64,000 nucleotides of DNA from NCBI RefSeq assembly GCF_009193295.2, contig NZ_CP059973.1:3038001-3102000 (forward strand), written 5' to 3'. Positions 25,393 through 34,026 of the stretch are shown one piece after another (position 1 is the first letter of the stretch; every line of letters starts with the position of its first letter). The notes below the pieces were generated by a model. That model had not been told where the DNA came from, did not search any database, and was given only the letters and a program-made list of their open reading frames with translations. A program made the translations under genes and the position numbers. Source of the stretch: Bacteroides luhongzhouii (GTDB lineage Bacteria > Bacteroidota > Bacteroidia > Bacteroidales > Bacteroidaceae).

Positions 25393-25460
25393 GCGGCAAA
25401 GATAGTGCAAAAAAAGGGAAAAAATAACACTCTTTGCTGAATGAAAACTCTATTTTGTAT

Positions 25461-25468
25461 TACCTTTG
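25461..25468 (+). promoter_or_regulatory. Promoter -7 box of queD-queE
   Basis: TACCTTTG matches TAnnTTTG, and transcription would start near 25474. A 5-bp hairpin (25474-25478 with 25491-25495) lies at the start of the leader. Confidence 0.45.
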
Positions 25469-25521
25469 CCGTTGCATCGAGGTGACATTAGATGCGTGTA
25501 ACTATTAAAATACATACACTC

Positions 25522-25878
25522 ATGTTTACAGTAATCAAACGCATGGAGATCTCGGCTTCTCATAAGCTGGTACTCCCGTATCGCAGTAAATGCGCCAGTT
25601 TACACGGTCACAACTGGATTATCACCGTCTATTGCCGTTCCGCACGGCTCAACTCCGAAGGGATGGTGGTAGATTTCACCCGCATCAAAGAAGTGGTCAC
25701 GGAGAAACTCGACCATCAAAATCTGAATGAAGTACTTCCATTCAATCCCACAGCGGAGAATATCGCCCGGTGGGTATGCAAACAGATTCCTCAATGTTAT
25801 AAAGTAGAAGTGCAGGAATCGGAAGGAAACATTGTCATCTATGAGAAAGATTCCAGCGGCGCAGAAGGACAAGAGTAG
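25522..25878 (+). CDS. queD: 6-carboxytetrahydropterin synthase QueD
   Basis: The start MFTVIKRMEISASHKL (25522) is preferred because the family begins here; length is then 118 residues. The zinc histidines are in SASHKL and LHGHNW, the catalytic cysteine in KCASLHGHN, and the lower conserved block in DFTRIKEVV and LDHQNLNE. It converts dihydroneopterin triphosphate to carboxytetrahydropterin in queuosine/7-deazaguanine synthesis. queE follows after 15 bases, so they form an operon. Confidence 0.9.
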   Translation: MFTVIKRMEISASHKLVLPYRSKCASLHGHNWIITVYCRSARLNSEGMVVDFTRIKEVVTEKLDHQNLNEVLPFNPTAENIARWVCKQIPQCYKVEVQESEGNIVIYEKDSSGAEGQE

Positions 25879-25893
25879 CAAACCAAACAAATT

Positions 25894-26445
25894 TTGATGA
25901 TGAGAAAGATTAATGAAATCTTTTACAGTTTGCAGGGCGAAGGCTACCACACCGGAACCCCGGCCATCTTCGTACGTTTTTCCGGCTGCAACCTGAAATG
26001 TGACTTTTGCGACACACAACACGAAGAAGGAAAAATGATGACCGACGATGAAATTATCGCCGAAGTGAAAAAATATCCTGCCGTCACCGTTGTCCTCACA
26101 GGTGGCGAACCTTCCTTATGGATAGACGATGAATTGATCGACCGTTTGCACCAGGCAGGTAAATATGTGACTATCGAAACCAACGGTACACGCCCCCTGC
26201 CGGCAGCTATCGACTGGGTGACCTGCTCCCCCAAACAAGGGGTGAAACTTGCCATCGACCGGATGGATGAAGTGAAAGTGGTCTATGAAGGACAAGATAT
26301 AAGTATTTTTGAACTACTTCCTGCCGAACATTTTTTCCTCCAGCCTTGTTCTTGTAATAACACTGCTTCAACAGTGGATTGTGTAATGCGACATCCCAAA
26401 TGGAGACTCAGCCTGCAAACACACAAATTAATCGACATCCGTTGA
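25894..26445 (+). CDS. queE: 7-carboxy-7-deazaguanine synthase QueE (radical SAM)
   Basis: The 183-residue protein has the substrate-binding SLQGEGYHTGTPAIFVRFSG segment followed by the iron-sulfur motif CNLKCDFC (C-x3-C-x2-C), then the SAM-contacting VVLTGGEPSL and IETNGT. It makes the deazaguanine core from carboxytetrahydropterin, the step after QueD. A start at 25894 or 25897 is possible (MMMRKI). Confidence 0.92.
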   Translation: MMMRKINEIFYSLQGEGYHTGTPAIFVRFSGCNLKCDFCDTQHEEGKMMTDDEIIAEVKKYPAVTVVLTGGEPSLWIDDELIDRLHQAGKYVTIETNGTRPLPAAIDWVTCSPKQGVKLAIDRMDEVKVVYEGQDISIFELLPAEHFFLQPCSCNNTASTVDCVMRHPKWRLSLQTHKLIDIR

Positions 26446-26496
26446 ACAAAATAGACGGGTGATACGGAAGAAGCTTAAATTATTACAAAATATAGT

Positions 26497-27237
26497 ATGA
26501 AAGTAGGTTTGTTTATTCCTTGTTATATTAATGCTATTTACCCCAATGTGGGAGTGGCATCGTATAGACTGTTGAAAAGTTTGGGAGTAGACGTCGATTA
26601 TCCGTTGGATCAGACTTGTTGCGGACAACCGATGGCAAATGCCGGTTTTGAAGATGAATCGATGAAATTGGCACTCCGTTTTGACGATTTATTCCGGAAG
26701 TACGATTACATCGTCGGTCCTTCCGCCAGTTGTGTGGCTTTTGTGAAAGAAAATCATCCGGGCATCTTGGAGAAAGAAGGACATGTTTGTCAGAGTGCGG
26801 GAAAGATTTATGATATTTGTGAGTTCATTCACGATGTCTTGAAACCTTCCAAAATTCCTGCACGCTTTCCTCATAAAGTCAGTATTCATAATAGCTGTCA
26901 TGGGGTGCGCGAACTGTTGATTTCCGCTCCCACCGAACTGAACATTCCTTATTACAATAAATTGCGTGACCTGCTCGATCTGGTAGAAGGTATCGAAGTA
27001 TTCGAGCCCAGCCATATTGACGAGTGTTGCGGCTTTGGCGGAATGTTTGCTGTGGAAGAACAGGCAGTCTCCGTTTGCATGGGGCGTGATAAGGTAAAAG
27101 ATCACATGGCTACCGGAGCCGAGTATATTGTCGGAGCGGACAGTTCCTGCCTGATGCACATGCAAGGTGTCATCAAACGGGAGCATCTGCCTATTAAGAT
27201 TATCCATATTGTAGAAATTCTAGCGTCACAATCATGA
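26497..27237 (+). CDS. lutA: Lactate utilisation protein LutA (CCG-domain iron-sulfur protein)
   Basis: The 246-residue protein has two cysteine-rich CCG motifs: TCCGQPMAN near residue 44 and ECCGFGGMFAV near residue 175, plus HNSCHGVREL near residue 135. These bind iron-sulfur clusters in heterodisulfide-reductase-type subunits. With LutB and LutC it oxidises L-lactate to pyruvate. The last bases overlap lutB (ATGA), so translation is coupled. Confidence 0.9.
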   Translation: MKVGLFIPCYINAIYPNVGVASYRLLKSLGVDVDYPLDQTCCGQPMANAGFEDESMKLALRFDDLFRKYDYIVGPSASCVAFVKENHPGILEKEGHVCQSAGKIYDICEFIHDVLKPSKIPARFPHKVSIHNSCHGVRELLISAPTELNIPYYNKLRDLLDLVEGIEVFEPSHIDECCGFGGMFAVEEQAVSVCMGRDKVKDHMATGAEYIVGADSSCLMHMQGVIKREHLPIKIIHIVEILASQS

Positions 27238-28619
27238 GTACAAAACATTCAAAGGCTGCCGAAAAGTTCTTGCAGGACAGCAAGATGGCAGCATGGCATA
27301 ATGAAACCCTTTGGATGGTCCGTGCCAAAAGGGATAAGATGAGCAAGGAAGTTCCCGAATGGGAAGAGTTGCGCAACAAGGCTTGCGAGCTGAAACTATA
27401 CTCCAACAGTCACCTCGAAGAACTTCTGTTGGAGTTTGAGAAGAATGCTACCGCCAACGGTGCCATTGTGCATTGGGCAAAAGATGCCGATGAATACTGC
27501 GCCATTGTCTACGAGATACTGAATGAGCATAACGTCCACCATTTCATCAAGAGCAAATCCATGCTCGCCGAAGAGTGTGGATTGAATCCTTTTCTGATGG
27601 AGCGGGGGATCGATGTCGTAGAGTCCGATTTGGGCGAACGCATCCTGCAACTGATGCATCTCGAACCGAGCCACATCGTATTGCCTGCCATCCACATCAA
27701 ACGGGAACAGGTAGGCGAACTATTCGAAAAGGAGATGGGCACGGAAAAGGGAAACTTTGACCCTACCTACCTGACTCATGCCGCACGTAAGAACCTGCGC
27801 CATCTTTTCTTGAATGCTGAGGCTGCCATGACAGGCGCCAACTTTGCCGTCGCTTCAACCGGTGACATTGTGGTCTGCACCAATGAAGGAAATGCCGATA
27901 TGGGTACCTCATACCCGAAACTGAACATTGCCGCTTTCGGTATGGAAAAGATCGTCCCGGATTTGGACGCGTTAGGTGTGTTCACCCGGTTACTCGCCCG
28001 TTCGGCTACCGGACAACCGGTGACAACATATACTTCTCATTACCGCCGTCCCCGCGAAGGCGGTGAATACCATATTATCATCGTAGACAACGGCCGGAGT
28101 GCCTTACTATCCAAGCCCGATCATATCAAGACATTGAACTGTATTCGTTGTGGTGCGTGCATGAATACCTGCCCGGTGTACCGCCGGAGTGGAGGTTACT
28201 CTTATACGTACTTCATCCCCGGACCTATTGGTATCAACTTGGGTATGGCTCACGCTCCGGAGAAGTATTATGATAATCTTTCAGCTTGTTCTCTGTGTAT
28301 GTCCTGTTCCGATGTTTGTCCGGTGAAAGTAGATTTGGCCGAACAGATCTACAAGTGGCGTCAGGATTTGGATGGACTGGGGAAAGCCAATACGGGAAAG
28401 AAGATCATGTCCGGTGGTATGAAATTCCTGATGGAGCGTCCGGCATTGTTCAACGCAGCCTTGTGGGCAGCCCCGGTGGTAAATGGTCTGCCTCGTTTCA
28501 TGAAATACAACGATCTTGATGATTGGGGAAAGGGGCGTGAACTGCCGGAATTTGCCAGCGAGTCGTTCAATGAAATGTGGAAGAAAAACAAAGTACAGGG
28601 AAAGGAGGAATCCAAATGA
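27234..28619 (+). CDS. lutB: Lactate utilisation iron-sulfur protein LutB
   Basis: The 461-residue protein has a LUD-type N-terminal domain (DADEYCAIVYEILNEHNV and TGANFAVASTGDIV) followed by two 4Fe-4S cluster motifs: CIRCGACMNTCPVYRR near residue 303 and CSLCMSCSDVCPVKVDL near residue 350. It transfers electrons from lactate together with LutA and LutC. Its stop overlaps the lutC start. Confidence 0.92.
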   Translation: MSTKHSKAAEKFLQDSKMAAWHNETLWMVRAKRDKMSKEVPEWEELRNKACELKLYSNSHLEELLLEFEKNATANGAIVHWAKDADEYCAIVYEILNEHNVHHFIKSKSMLAEECGLNPFLMERGIDVVESDLGERILQLMHLEPSHIVLPAIHIKREQVGELFEKEMGTEKGNFDPTYLTHAARKNLRHLFLNAEAAMTGANFAVASTGDIVVCTNEGNADMGTSYPKLNIAAFGMEKIVPDLDALGVFTRLLARSATGQPVTTYTSHYRRPREGGEYHIIIVDNGRSALLSKPDHIKTLNCIRCGACMNTCPVYRRSGGYSYTYFIPGPIGINLGMAHAPEKYYDNLSACSLCMSCSDVCPVKVDLAEQIYKWRQDLDGLGKANTGKKIMSGGMKFLMERPALFNAALWAAPVVNGLPRFMKYNDLDDWGKGRELPEFASESFNEMWKKNKVQGKEESK

Positions 28620-29197
28620 GCAGTAGAGAAGATATATTAGCCAGCATCCGCAAGAATACGCAGAAACGTTATGATAAACCGGATATTGCGGATATGAAAC
28701 GATTGTCATATCCTGACAAGATAGAACAGTTCTGTGCAATCAGCCGTGCAGTGGGTGGTACGGCAGTTGTATTGGGCGAAGGGGAAGATGTGAATGCGGT
28801 CATACGCCGGACTTATCCGGAAGCCATGCGTATTGCTTCCGTATTGCCGGATATTTCCTGCGCTACGTTCAATCCCGATAATTTGGATGATCCGAAAGAG
28901 TTGGACGGCACAGATGTTGCCGTAGTGAAAGGAGAAATCGGAGTGGCCGAAAACGGAGCCATCTGGATACCGCAGACAGTGAAATATAAAGCGATCTATT
29001 TTATTTCGGAGAAGTTGGTCATTCTGCTCGACCGGAATAAAATTGTAGATACCATGTATGACGCCTATCGGAAACTGGACGGACAGGAATATCAGTTCGG
29101 AACGTTTATCTCCGGTCCTTCAAAGACAGCTGATATTGAGCAGGCTTTAGTGATGGGAGCGCATGGGGCACGAGACGTGTTAGTGATATTAACGTAA
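28616..29197 (+). CDS. lutC: Lactate utilisation protein LutC (LUD domain)
   Basis: The start MSSREDILAS at 28616 is chosen because AAAGGAGG lies at the correct distance and the ATGA overlaps the lutB stop; the frame is open further upstream but inside lutB. Length is 193 residues. LUD-domain motifs include GTAVVLGEGEDV and VGVAENGAIWIPQT-like (GEIGVAENGAIW). It is the third subunit of the lactate oxidation complex. No lactate permease is next to the operon. Confidence 0.9.
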   Translation: MSSREDILASIRKNTQKRYDKPDIADMKRLSYPDKIEQFCAISRAVGGTAVVLGEGEDVNAVIRRTYPEAMRIASVLPDISCATFNPDNLDDPKELDGTDVAVVKGEIGVAENGAIWIPQTVKYKAIYFISEKLVILLDRNKIVDTMYDAYRKLDGQEYQFGTFISGPSKTADIEQALVMGAHGARDVLVILT

Positions 29198-29227
29198 TGT
29201 TTCCCTGTTGATTATTCTAAAATAAAT

Positions 29228-29258
29228 TTGGTTTCAAAACAATGGAGTTTTATATTTG
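29228..29258 (+). promoter_or_regulatory. Promoter upstream of the pyridoxal-kinase-type gene
   Basis: TTG (29228-29230) and TATATTTG (29251-29258) are 20 bases apart, an excellent Bacteroides -33/-7 pair. Transcription would start near 29264, leaving a leader of about 139 bases that contains the hairpin at 29297-29335. Confidence 0.6.
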
Positions 29259-29296
29259 TTAGTACAAACGAAATGGAGACTCCGTTGACGCTGTAA

Positions 29297-29335
29297 AAAC
29301 AGAGGCTCTATTGGTAGGAAATAGAGGCTCTGTTT
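29297..29335 (+). terminator. Strong hairpin with T-rich tail in the leader (terminator or attenuator)
   Basis: AAACAGAGGCTCTATT (29297-29312) pairs with AATAGAGGCTCTGTTT (29320-29335), all but one pair, around a short loop, followed by CTGTTTGTCC. It could be the lutABC terminator, but the promoter at 29228-29258 lies upstream of it, so it also sits in the leader of the next gene and could act as an attenuator or define an RNA of about 75 bases. Confidence 0.6.
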
Positions 29336-29402
29336 CTGTTTGTCCATAGTAGATAAACGAGTTTGTAGAATAAGAGTAGTAAAATGTTTAATAATAAATC
29401 GT

Positions 29403-30275
29403 ATGTATGCCAATAAAGTAAAGAAAATAGCCGCCGTCCATGACCTTTCGGGAATGGGGCGCGTATCTCTGACCGTCGTCATTCCTATTCTTTCATCCAT
29501 GGGTTTTCAGGTCTGTCCGCTTCCTACGGCTGTATTATCCAATCATACGCAATATCCCGGTTTCTCCTTTCTCGACCTGACGGACGAAATGCCGAAGATT
29601 ATTGCCCAATGGAAGAAGCTGGAGGTAGAATTCGACGCTATCTATACCGGCTACTTGGGTTCTCCGAGACAAATTCAGATTGTTTCTGATTTTATCAGGG
29701 ATTTTCGTCGACCGGATAGTTTGATCGTTGCCGATCCGGTGTTGGGAGATAACGGACGATTATACACCAACTTTGATGGAGAGATGATAAAAGAGATGCG
29801 CCACTTAATCACGAAAGCAGATGTGATTACCCCCAATCTGACGGAACTGTTTTATTTATTGGATAAACCTTATAAAGCAGATAACACGGATGAAGAGCTG
29901 AAAGAATATCTTCGTCTTTTGTCCGACAAAGGTCCGCAAGTGGTTATCATCACCAGTGTTCCTGTACATGATGAGCCTCATAAAACGTCTGTCTATGCTT
30001 ATAACCGTCAGGGAGATCGCTACTGGAAAGTGACTTGCCCTTATCTGCCCGCACATTATCCCGGCACGGGAGATACTTTCACCAGTGTCATCACCGGTTC
30101 TTTGATGCAGGGAGACAGTCTTCCGATGGCGTTGGACCGTGCCACACAATTTATCCTGCAAGGAATCCGTGCCACTTTTGGATATGAATATGATAACCGC
30201 GAGGGCATTCTATTGGAGAAAGTGCTTCATAATTTGGATATGCCAATACAGATGGCTAGTTATGAATTAATATAA
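29403..30275 (+). CDS. Pyridoxal/pyridoxamine kinase (PdxK/PdxY type)
   Basis: With start MYANKVKKIAAVHDLSGMGR (29403) the protein is 290 residues; an ATG at 29340 lies too close to the hairpin. Ribokinase-fold features of vitamin B6 kinases are AVHDLSGMGRVSLTVVIPIL, ADPVLGDNGRLY near residue 110 and the anion-hole/catalytic region YPGTGDTFTSVITG near residue 220. It phosphorylates B6 vitamers with ATP. Cytoplasmic. PdxK and PdxY cannot be separated by inspection. Confidence 0.87.
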   Translation: MYANKVKKIAAVHDLSGMGRVSLTVVIPILSSMGFQVCPLPTAVLSNHTQYPGFSFLDLTDEMPKIIAQWKKLEVEFDAIYTGYLGSPRQIQIVSDFIRDFRRPDSLIVADPVLGDNGRLYTNFDGEMIKEMRHLITKADVITPNLTELFYLLDKPYKADNTDEELKEYLRLLSDKGPQVVIITSVPVHDEPHKTSVYAYNRQGDRYWKVTCPYLPAHYPGTGDTFTSVITGSLMQGDSLPMALDRATQFILQGIRATFGYEYDNREGILLEKVLHNLDMPIQMASYELI

Positions 30276-30426
30276 AAGATCAAGAGTCTCCACAGCAAAG
30301 AAAAAAAAATCACACTGTAAAGATAAAGAATAAGGGGCAACTCCTTTAACATTTACAAGCTTTTGTGTTTCAAATATTTCCATTAATTTTACCGGCATTA
30401 AAAAATGGAATAATTATATCTGACTA

Positions 30427-31596
30427 ATGACTCAAACACTAAAAACGTCCGAACGTCTTGGAGTAGTGGATGCTCTGCGCGGATTTGCCCTTTTGGCAAT
30501 TGTATTATTACATAATTTGGAGCATTATAATCTGTTCTTAGTACCGGAGAATGTGCCTGCATGGTTACAAACGATTGATAAATATGCATGGGACATCCTG
30601 TTTTTCCTGTTTGCAGGAAAGGCGTATGCTACTTTCTCTTTGTTGTTTGGTTTTAGCTTTTATATTCAGTTTCACAATGCGGAGAAGCGTGGTACAGACT
30701 TCCGCGGACGATTTGCCTGGCGGATGTGTTTGCTTTTCCTGTTTGCGCAGTTACATGCCTTATTCTATAACGGGGATATTCTTTTACTCTATGCAGTAGT
30801 GGGTTTTGTGTTGATACCCGTGTGCAAGTTAAAGGACAAAACGGTCTTTTGGATTGCCCTGATTCTGCTTCTTCAGCCTTATGAGTGGGGACGTGCCATT
30901 TATGCGATGATAAATCCCGACTACGTAGTAGCAACCGGTCATTATATGCCTTATGCCATACGTGCGCAGGAGGTAACTGCCAATGGTAACTTCTTCGAAG
31001 TACTTTGTTCCAACATCTCCGACGGACAATTATACAGCAATATCTGGCAAGTAGAAAATGGTCGTCTGTTTCAGACGGCTGCTCTGTTCATGTTCGGAAT
31101 GTTGTTGGGACGCCGGAAATATTTAATAAAGAGCGAAGAGTCCGTACGCTTTTGGAAGAAGATGTTGGAAGGTGCTATCCTTGCATTCATTCCTCTCTAT
31201 TGCTTGAAAACCTTTGTACCGGAATTAATCACTAATCCATCTGTGCGAATATCTTATAAGATAGCAGTTCCATCCTATGCCAATTTTGCGTTTATGATTA
31301 TTCTGGTTGCTATCTTCACCTTGCTTTGGTTTAAGAAAGAGAAAGGATATAGCTGGCAAAGTCTGCTAATTCCTTATGGGCGTATGAGTCTGACAAACTA
31401 CATCTCTCAATCTATCATGGGAGTCACTATCTATTATGGATTCGGATTAGCCATGTACAAATACGCCGGAGCAACGGCAAGCCTGCTTATCGCACTGCTA
31501 ATCTTCACTGTTCAGCTGATATTCAGCCGTTGGTGGCTTGCCCGTCATAGACAGGGACCACTCGAATTCTTATGGCGTAAGGGTACTTGGATTTAG
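30427..31596 (+). CDS. DUF418 polytopic membrane protein
   Basis: The 389-residue protein begins RLGVVDALRGFALLAIVLLH, the typical opening of this family, which resembles acyltransferase-3 membrane proteins. Around nine to ten membrane segments are visible, and the C-terminal DUF418 part includes YGRMSLTNYISQS near residue 315. Function of the family is unknown. It converges on the TonB-like gene, with 10 bases between them. Confidence 0.85.
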   Translation: MTQTLKTSERLGVVDALRGFALLAIVLLHNLEHYNLFLVPENVPAWLQTIDKYAWDILFFLFAGKAYATFSLLFGFSFYIQFHNAEKRGTDFRGRFAWRMCLLFLFAQLHALFYNGDILLLYAVVGFVLIPVCKLKDKTVFWIALILLLQPYEWGRAIYAMINPDYVVATGHYMPYAIRAQEVTANGNFFEVLCSNISDGQLYSNIWQVENGRLFQTAALFMFGMLLGRRKYLIKSEESVRFWKKMLEGAILAFIPLYCLKTFVPELITNPSVRISYKIAVPSYANFAFMIILVAIFTLLWFKKEKGYSWQSLLIPYGRMSLTNYISQSIMGVTIYYGFGLAMYKYAGATASLLIALLIFTVQLIFSRWWLARHRQGPLEFLWRKGTWI

Positions 31597-31606
31597 TGAC
31601 TTCCCA

Positions 31607-32776
31607 CTATTCGAATTTGACAGTAACTTCCACCATTTTGTTGCCGTAAATCCAGTCCGGACCTTCCTGAATCAGACGGATTGCTTCTTTATCGGCAGAT
31701 TCGCAAAGACTCCCTTTTACTTTGATGTAGAAGGGACGTCCTTCCTTGTTGACAAAGAAAGTTAATACAACTTTCCCTTTCACTTGTGCGCACTTTTCAT
31801 CCGTCGGACGAACGAGATTCTCTTTCAGGTACTTCTGATACTTGCGTTTGCCAATGACAGGTTGCGGAGTAATCTCTTTCTTTGTCTGTTCCTTAACCGT
31901 CACAACATTTCCGGCAGCGGTTGACTCCTTGTTTTTCTTGGTTCCGTATCCCACTACTACCACTTCATTGAGTGCCTGTTTGTTTTCGTTCATGGCAATG
32001 AGCATCGTCCGGTTGGTATCTACTTGGATTTCTACCGGATCATATCCGATATACTCCGCTGTTAATCGTTTTTTATCATCCTTTTTGACTAATGAAAATT
32101 CTCCATTCATATTTGTGATGGTTCCAATATTCGTTCCTTTGTATGCCACACTGGCTCCGATAAGCGGTTCTCCTTTTTCGTCGGTCACTCTTCCTTTAAT
32201 CATGTTATTTTGAGGAAGGATAGTCGCTACCTTAGCCATCTTCATTTTCTTATCAGATTCAGATTCGAAAGTATCCATCGTTGCTACTACTTCTTGCGAT
32301 GCGGCAGTCTCTTCAGAAACAGGAGTTGAATCTTCGGAAACAGGAGTGGAATCCGTTTTTATTTTTGCGGTAGCCAATGCGATTTCCTTTTGTGGAGTTG
32401 CCGGAACTGTTGGAGTTGCGGGAATAGCCGGAGTGGGCGGAACTGCGGGTTCAGCCAACTTGGTGGAAACACTTTCTTTGGCGATGAACACTTCATCCGT
32501 CATACTCTTTTTCAGGAACAGGAAATAACTACTGATACCGAATCCGATAACCAGACAGGCAGCGATGCTCCAGATGATAGCACGGGTGTTCTTTTTCTTT
32601 GCCGAATGAGCTGAAACCTGCATTCGCAGTTTCTCGATCCGTTGTTCGTGATTTCCCTCCACCTGGTTGTAACCATCCATAGCATCGGCCAGAAAAGGAT
32701 CTTGCATCGACTCTCGTTCCAGTCGGTGTGCCTCTTTTCCTTTGCGGAGTCCTCGTATGTAGTCCAATAGTTTCAT
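31607..32776 (-). CDS. Anti-sigma/TonB hybrid membrane protein with carboxypeptidase-regulatory domain
   Basis: The start MKLLDYIRGLRKG (32776) gives an ATGA overlap with the sigma gene. Cytoplasmic residues 1-55 resemble Bacteroidetes anti-sigma regions (DPFLADAMDGYN). A membrane helix sits at about 64-85. A Pro/Thr/Ala-rich linker (PPTPAIPATPTVPATPQ) follows, then a carboxypeptidase-regulatory-like domain (IKGRVTDEKGEPLIGASVAY), a VVVVGYGTKKNKE segment like a SusC TonB-box region, and a TonB C-terminal domain (GKVVLTFFVNKEGRPFYIKV). About 389 residues. It probably controls the cognate sigma factor. Confidence 0.8.
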   Translation of the reverse strand: MKLLDYIRGLRKGKEAHRLERESMQDPFLADAMDGYNQVEGNHEQRIEKLRMQVSAHSAKKKNTRAIIWSIAACLVIGFGISSYFLFLKKSMTDEVFIAKESVSTKLAEPAVPPTPAIPATPTVPATPQKEIALATAKIKTDSTPVSEDSTPVSEETAASQEVVATMDTFESESDKKMKMAKVATILPQNNMIKGRVTDEKGEPLIGASVAYKGTNIGTITNMNGEFSLVKKDDKKRLTAEYIGYDPVEIQVDTNRTMLIAMNENKQALNEVVVVGYGTKKNKESTAAGNVVTVKEQTKKEITPQPVIGKRKYQKYLKENLVRPTDEKCAQVKGKVVLTFFVNKEGRPFYIKVKGSLCESADKEAIRLIQEGPDWIYGNKMVEVTVKFE

Positions 32777-33345
32777 AGGGCTTGTTTCTTGATACAAATT
32801 TTTAAATTTCGCTTTCCGTTCTGGATATAGCTTTTCACATTGTTCAGAGTAAATCCGGTCTGTTCCACAATGTCGGCATACGACATCTCTTCGAGGAAGA
32901 AACGCGTAATACTGGTCCGTTGTTCTTCGGGCAACTTTTCGAGACAGTGATGTAATGCCTTCAGTTGTTCCTCCGAACTTTCCTCTTCACTTAATAGATG
33001 CAGAAATTCGTCAGATTCCATAATATTAACCGTATAATCTAATGGAATTTCTTTATTTTCCTTCCGTAAAAGTTGCAGGCAATGATTCTTCGCCACCCGG
33101 TAGAGCCATGGCTTGAAAACTTTTATCTCATAATTTCCCAGTTTAGGCAATAAATCTTCAAACAACTGCATGACTGCTTCCTGTGCCCGGTCTTCATCAT
33201 GCAGGTATTTCAGGCAAAGTCCGTACAGTAACGGGATATATCGGTTATATAGTTCACCGAAATATTCCGTATCGCCGGACTTCGTATAGTGTATCAGTAA
33301 TTCCTCGTCCGATAGTTTCGATATGTTTCTTTTGAAAAACAACAT
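32773..33345 (-). CDS. ECF-type sigma-70 factor
   Basis: The 190-residue protein has sigma region 2 (YFGELYNRYIPLLYGLCLKY, DRAQEAVMQLFEDL, FKPWLYRVAKN) and region 4 (LPEEQRTSITRFFLEEMSYA followed by DIVEQTGFTLNNVKSYIQNG). It directs RNA polymerase to specific promoters and is likely held by the membrane protein encoded next. It starts immediately after the acyltransferase stop, so it is the fourth gene of a five-gene operon. Confidence 0.93.
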   Translation of the reverse strand: MLFFKRNISKLSDEELLIHYTKSGDTEYFGELYNRYIPLLYGLCLKYLHDEDRAQEAVMQLFEDLLPKLGNYEIKVFKPWLYRVAKNHCLQLLRKENKEIPLDYTVNIMESDEFLHLLSEEESSEEQLKALHHCLEKLPEEQRTSITRFFLEEMSYADIVEQTGFTLNNVKSYIQNGKRNLKICIKKQAL

Positions 33346-34017
33346 CTATTCCTCTTCTGCGTCGATAACAACTTGATATTTTTCTTTCATTCTTTCAAAA
33401 TCACCTGTTATCTGCTCTAATATTTCATGTGTATCCGTATTCTTTACCAAAGCGGGCATACCATAATAGATAGATGCTTTGTATGGCAACAGGATCATCT
33501 TTCCTTTGGGTAAAGAGCGTCCCATACCGGTCATGAATACAGGAATATATTTCACTTCAGGCCGTAGCGACAGGATACGGGCAATGCCGGATTTTATTTT
33601 TCCCATCTGCTCCGGTTTTCCTCTGGTTCCTTCCGGAAAAAGAATCAGTGAATACCCGGCATCAATGGCTTCAAGCATCTTACGGATCGGATCGTGCTCC
33701 GAATCTTTTTCCCCTTTTCTTCTGATAAGAAGCGTATTGATGAAAAAGTTGCTGATGGAAGCCTGAAAGCGGGTTTTCCCGAAATAGTCTTCTGCTGCTA
33801 CGGGTTTGACTTTCCACAAAAGTTCGCCGGGCAGGGAAGCCAACAGGCTTAGGGTGTCCAGGTGGCTGTTATGGTTGGCAAGGATAATGAATTGCTTTTC
33901 TTTTTTAAGGAAGCGGCAATCGGTGAACTGAACCCCTACGATTAATTTCAGGAACCATTGGAAGACACCTTTATATATAATCTGCATGGCAGCAGCTTGC
34001 ATGAATCTTTTTTCCAT
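33346..34017 (-). CDS. 1-acylglycerol-3-phosphate acyltransferase-like protein (PlsC family)
   Basis: The 223-residue protein has the catalytic NHNSHLDTL (H-x4-D) near residue 48, and LILFPEGTRGKPEQMG near residue 125, which binds the glycerol phosphate. A hydrophobic N-terminus suggests membrane association. It adds the second acyl chain in phospholipid synthesis. The gene follows cdsA by 9 bases and precedes the sigma gene without a gap. Confidence 0.88.
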   Translation of the reverse strand: MEKRFMQAAAMQIIYKGVFQWFLKLIVGVQFTDCRFLKKEKQFIILANHNSHLDTLSLLASLPGELLWKVKPVAAEDYFGKTRFQASISNFFINTLLIRRKGEKDSEHDPIRKMLEAIDAGYSLILFPEGTRGKPEQMGKIKSGIARILSLRPEVKYIPVFMTGMGRSLPKGKMILLPYKASIYYGMPALVKNTDTHEILEQITGDFERMKEKYQVVIDAEEE

Positions 34018-34026
34018 TCTCTCCGT

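Noticed and set aside
25474..25495. Possible preQ1 riboswitch before queD (5-bp stem with 12-base loop).
   Set aside because: The stem GCATC/GATGC and loop length resemble preQ1-I, but the conserved loop bases and the A-rich pairing tail are absent.
29340..29402. Upstream ATG as start of the pyridoxal kinase.
   Set aside because: The added 21 residues do not belong to the family and begin right after the hairpin.
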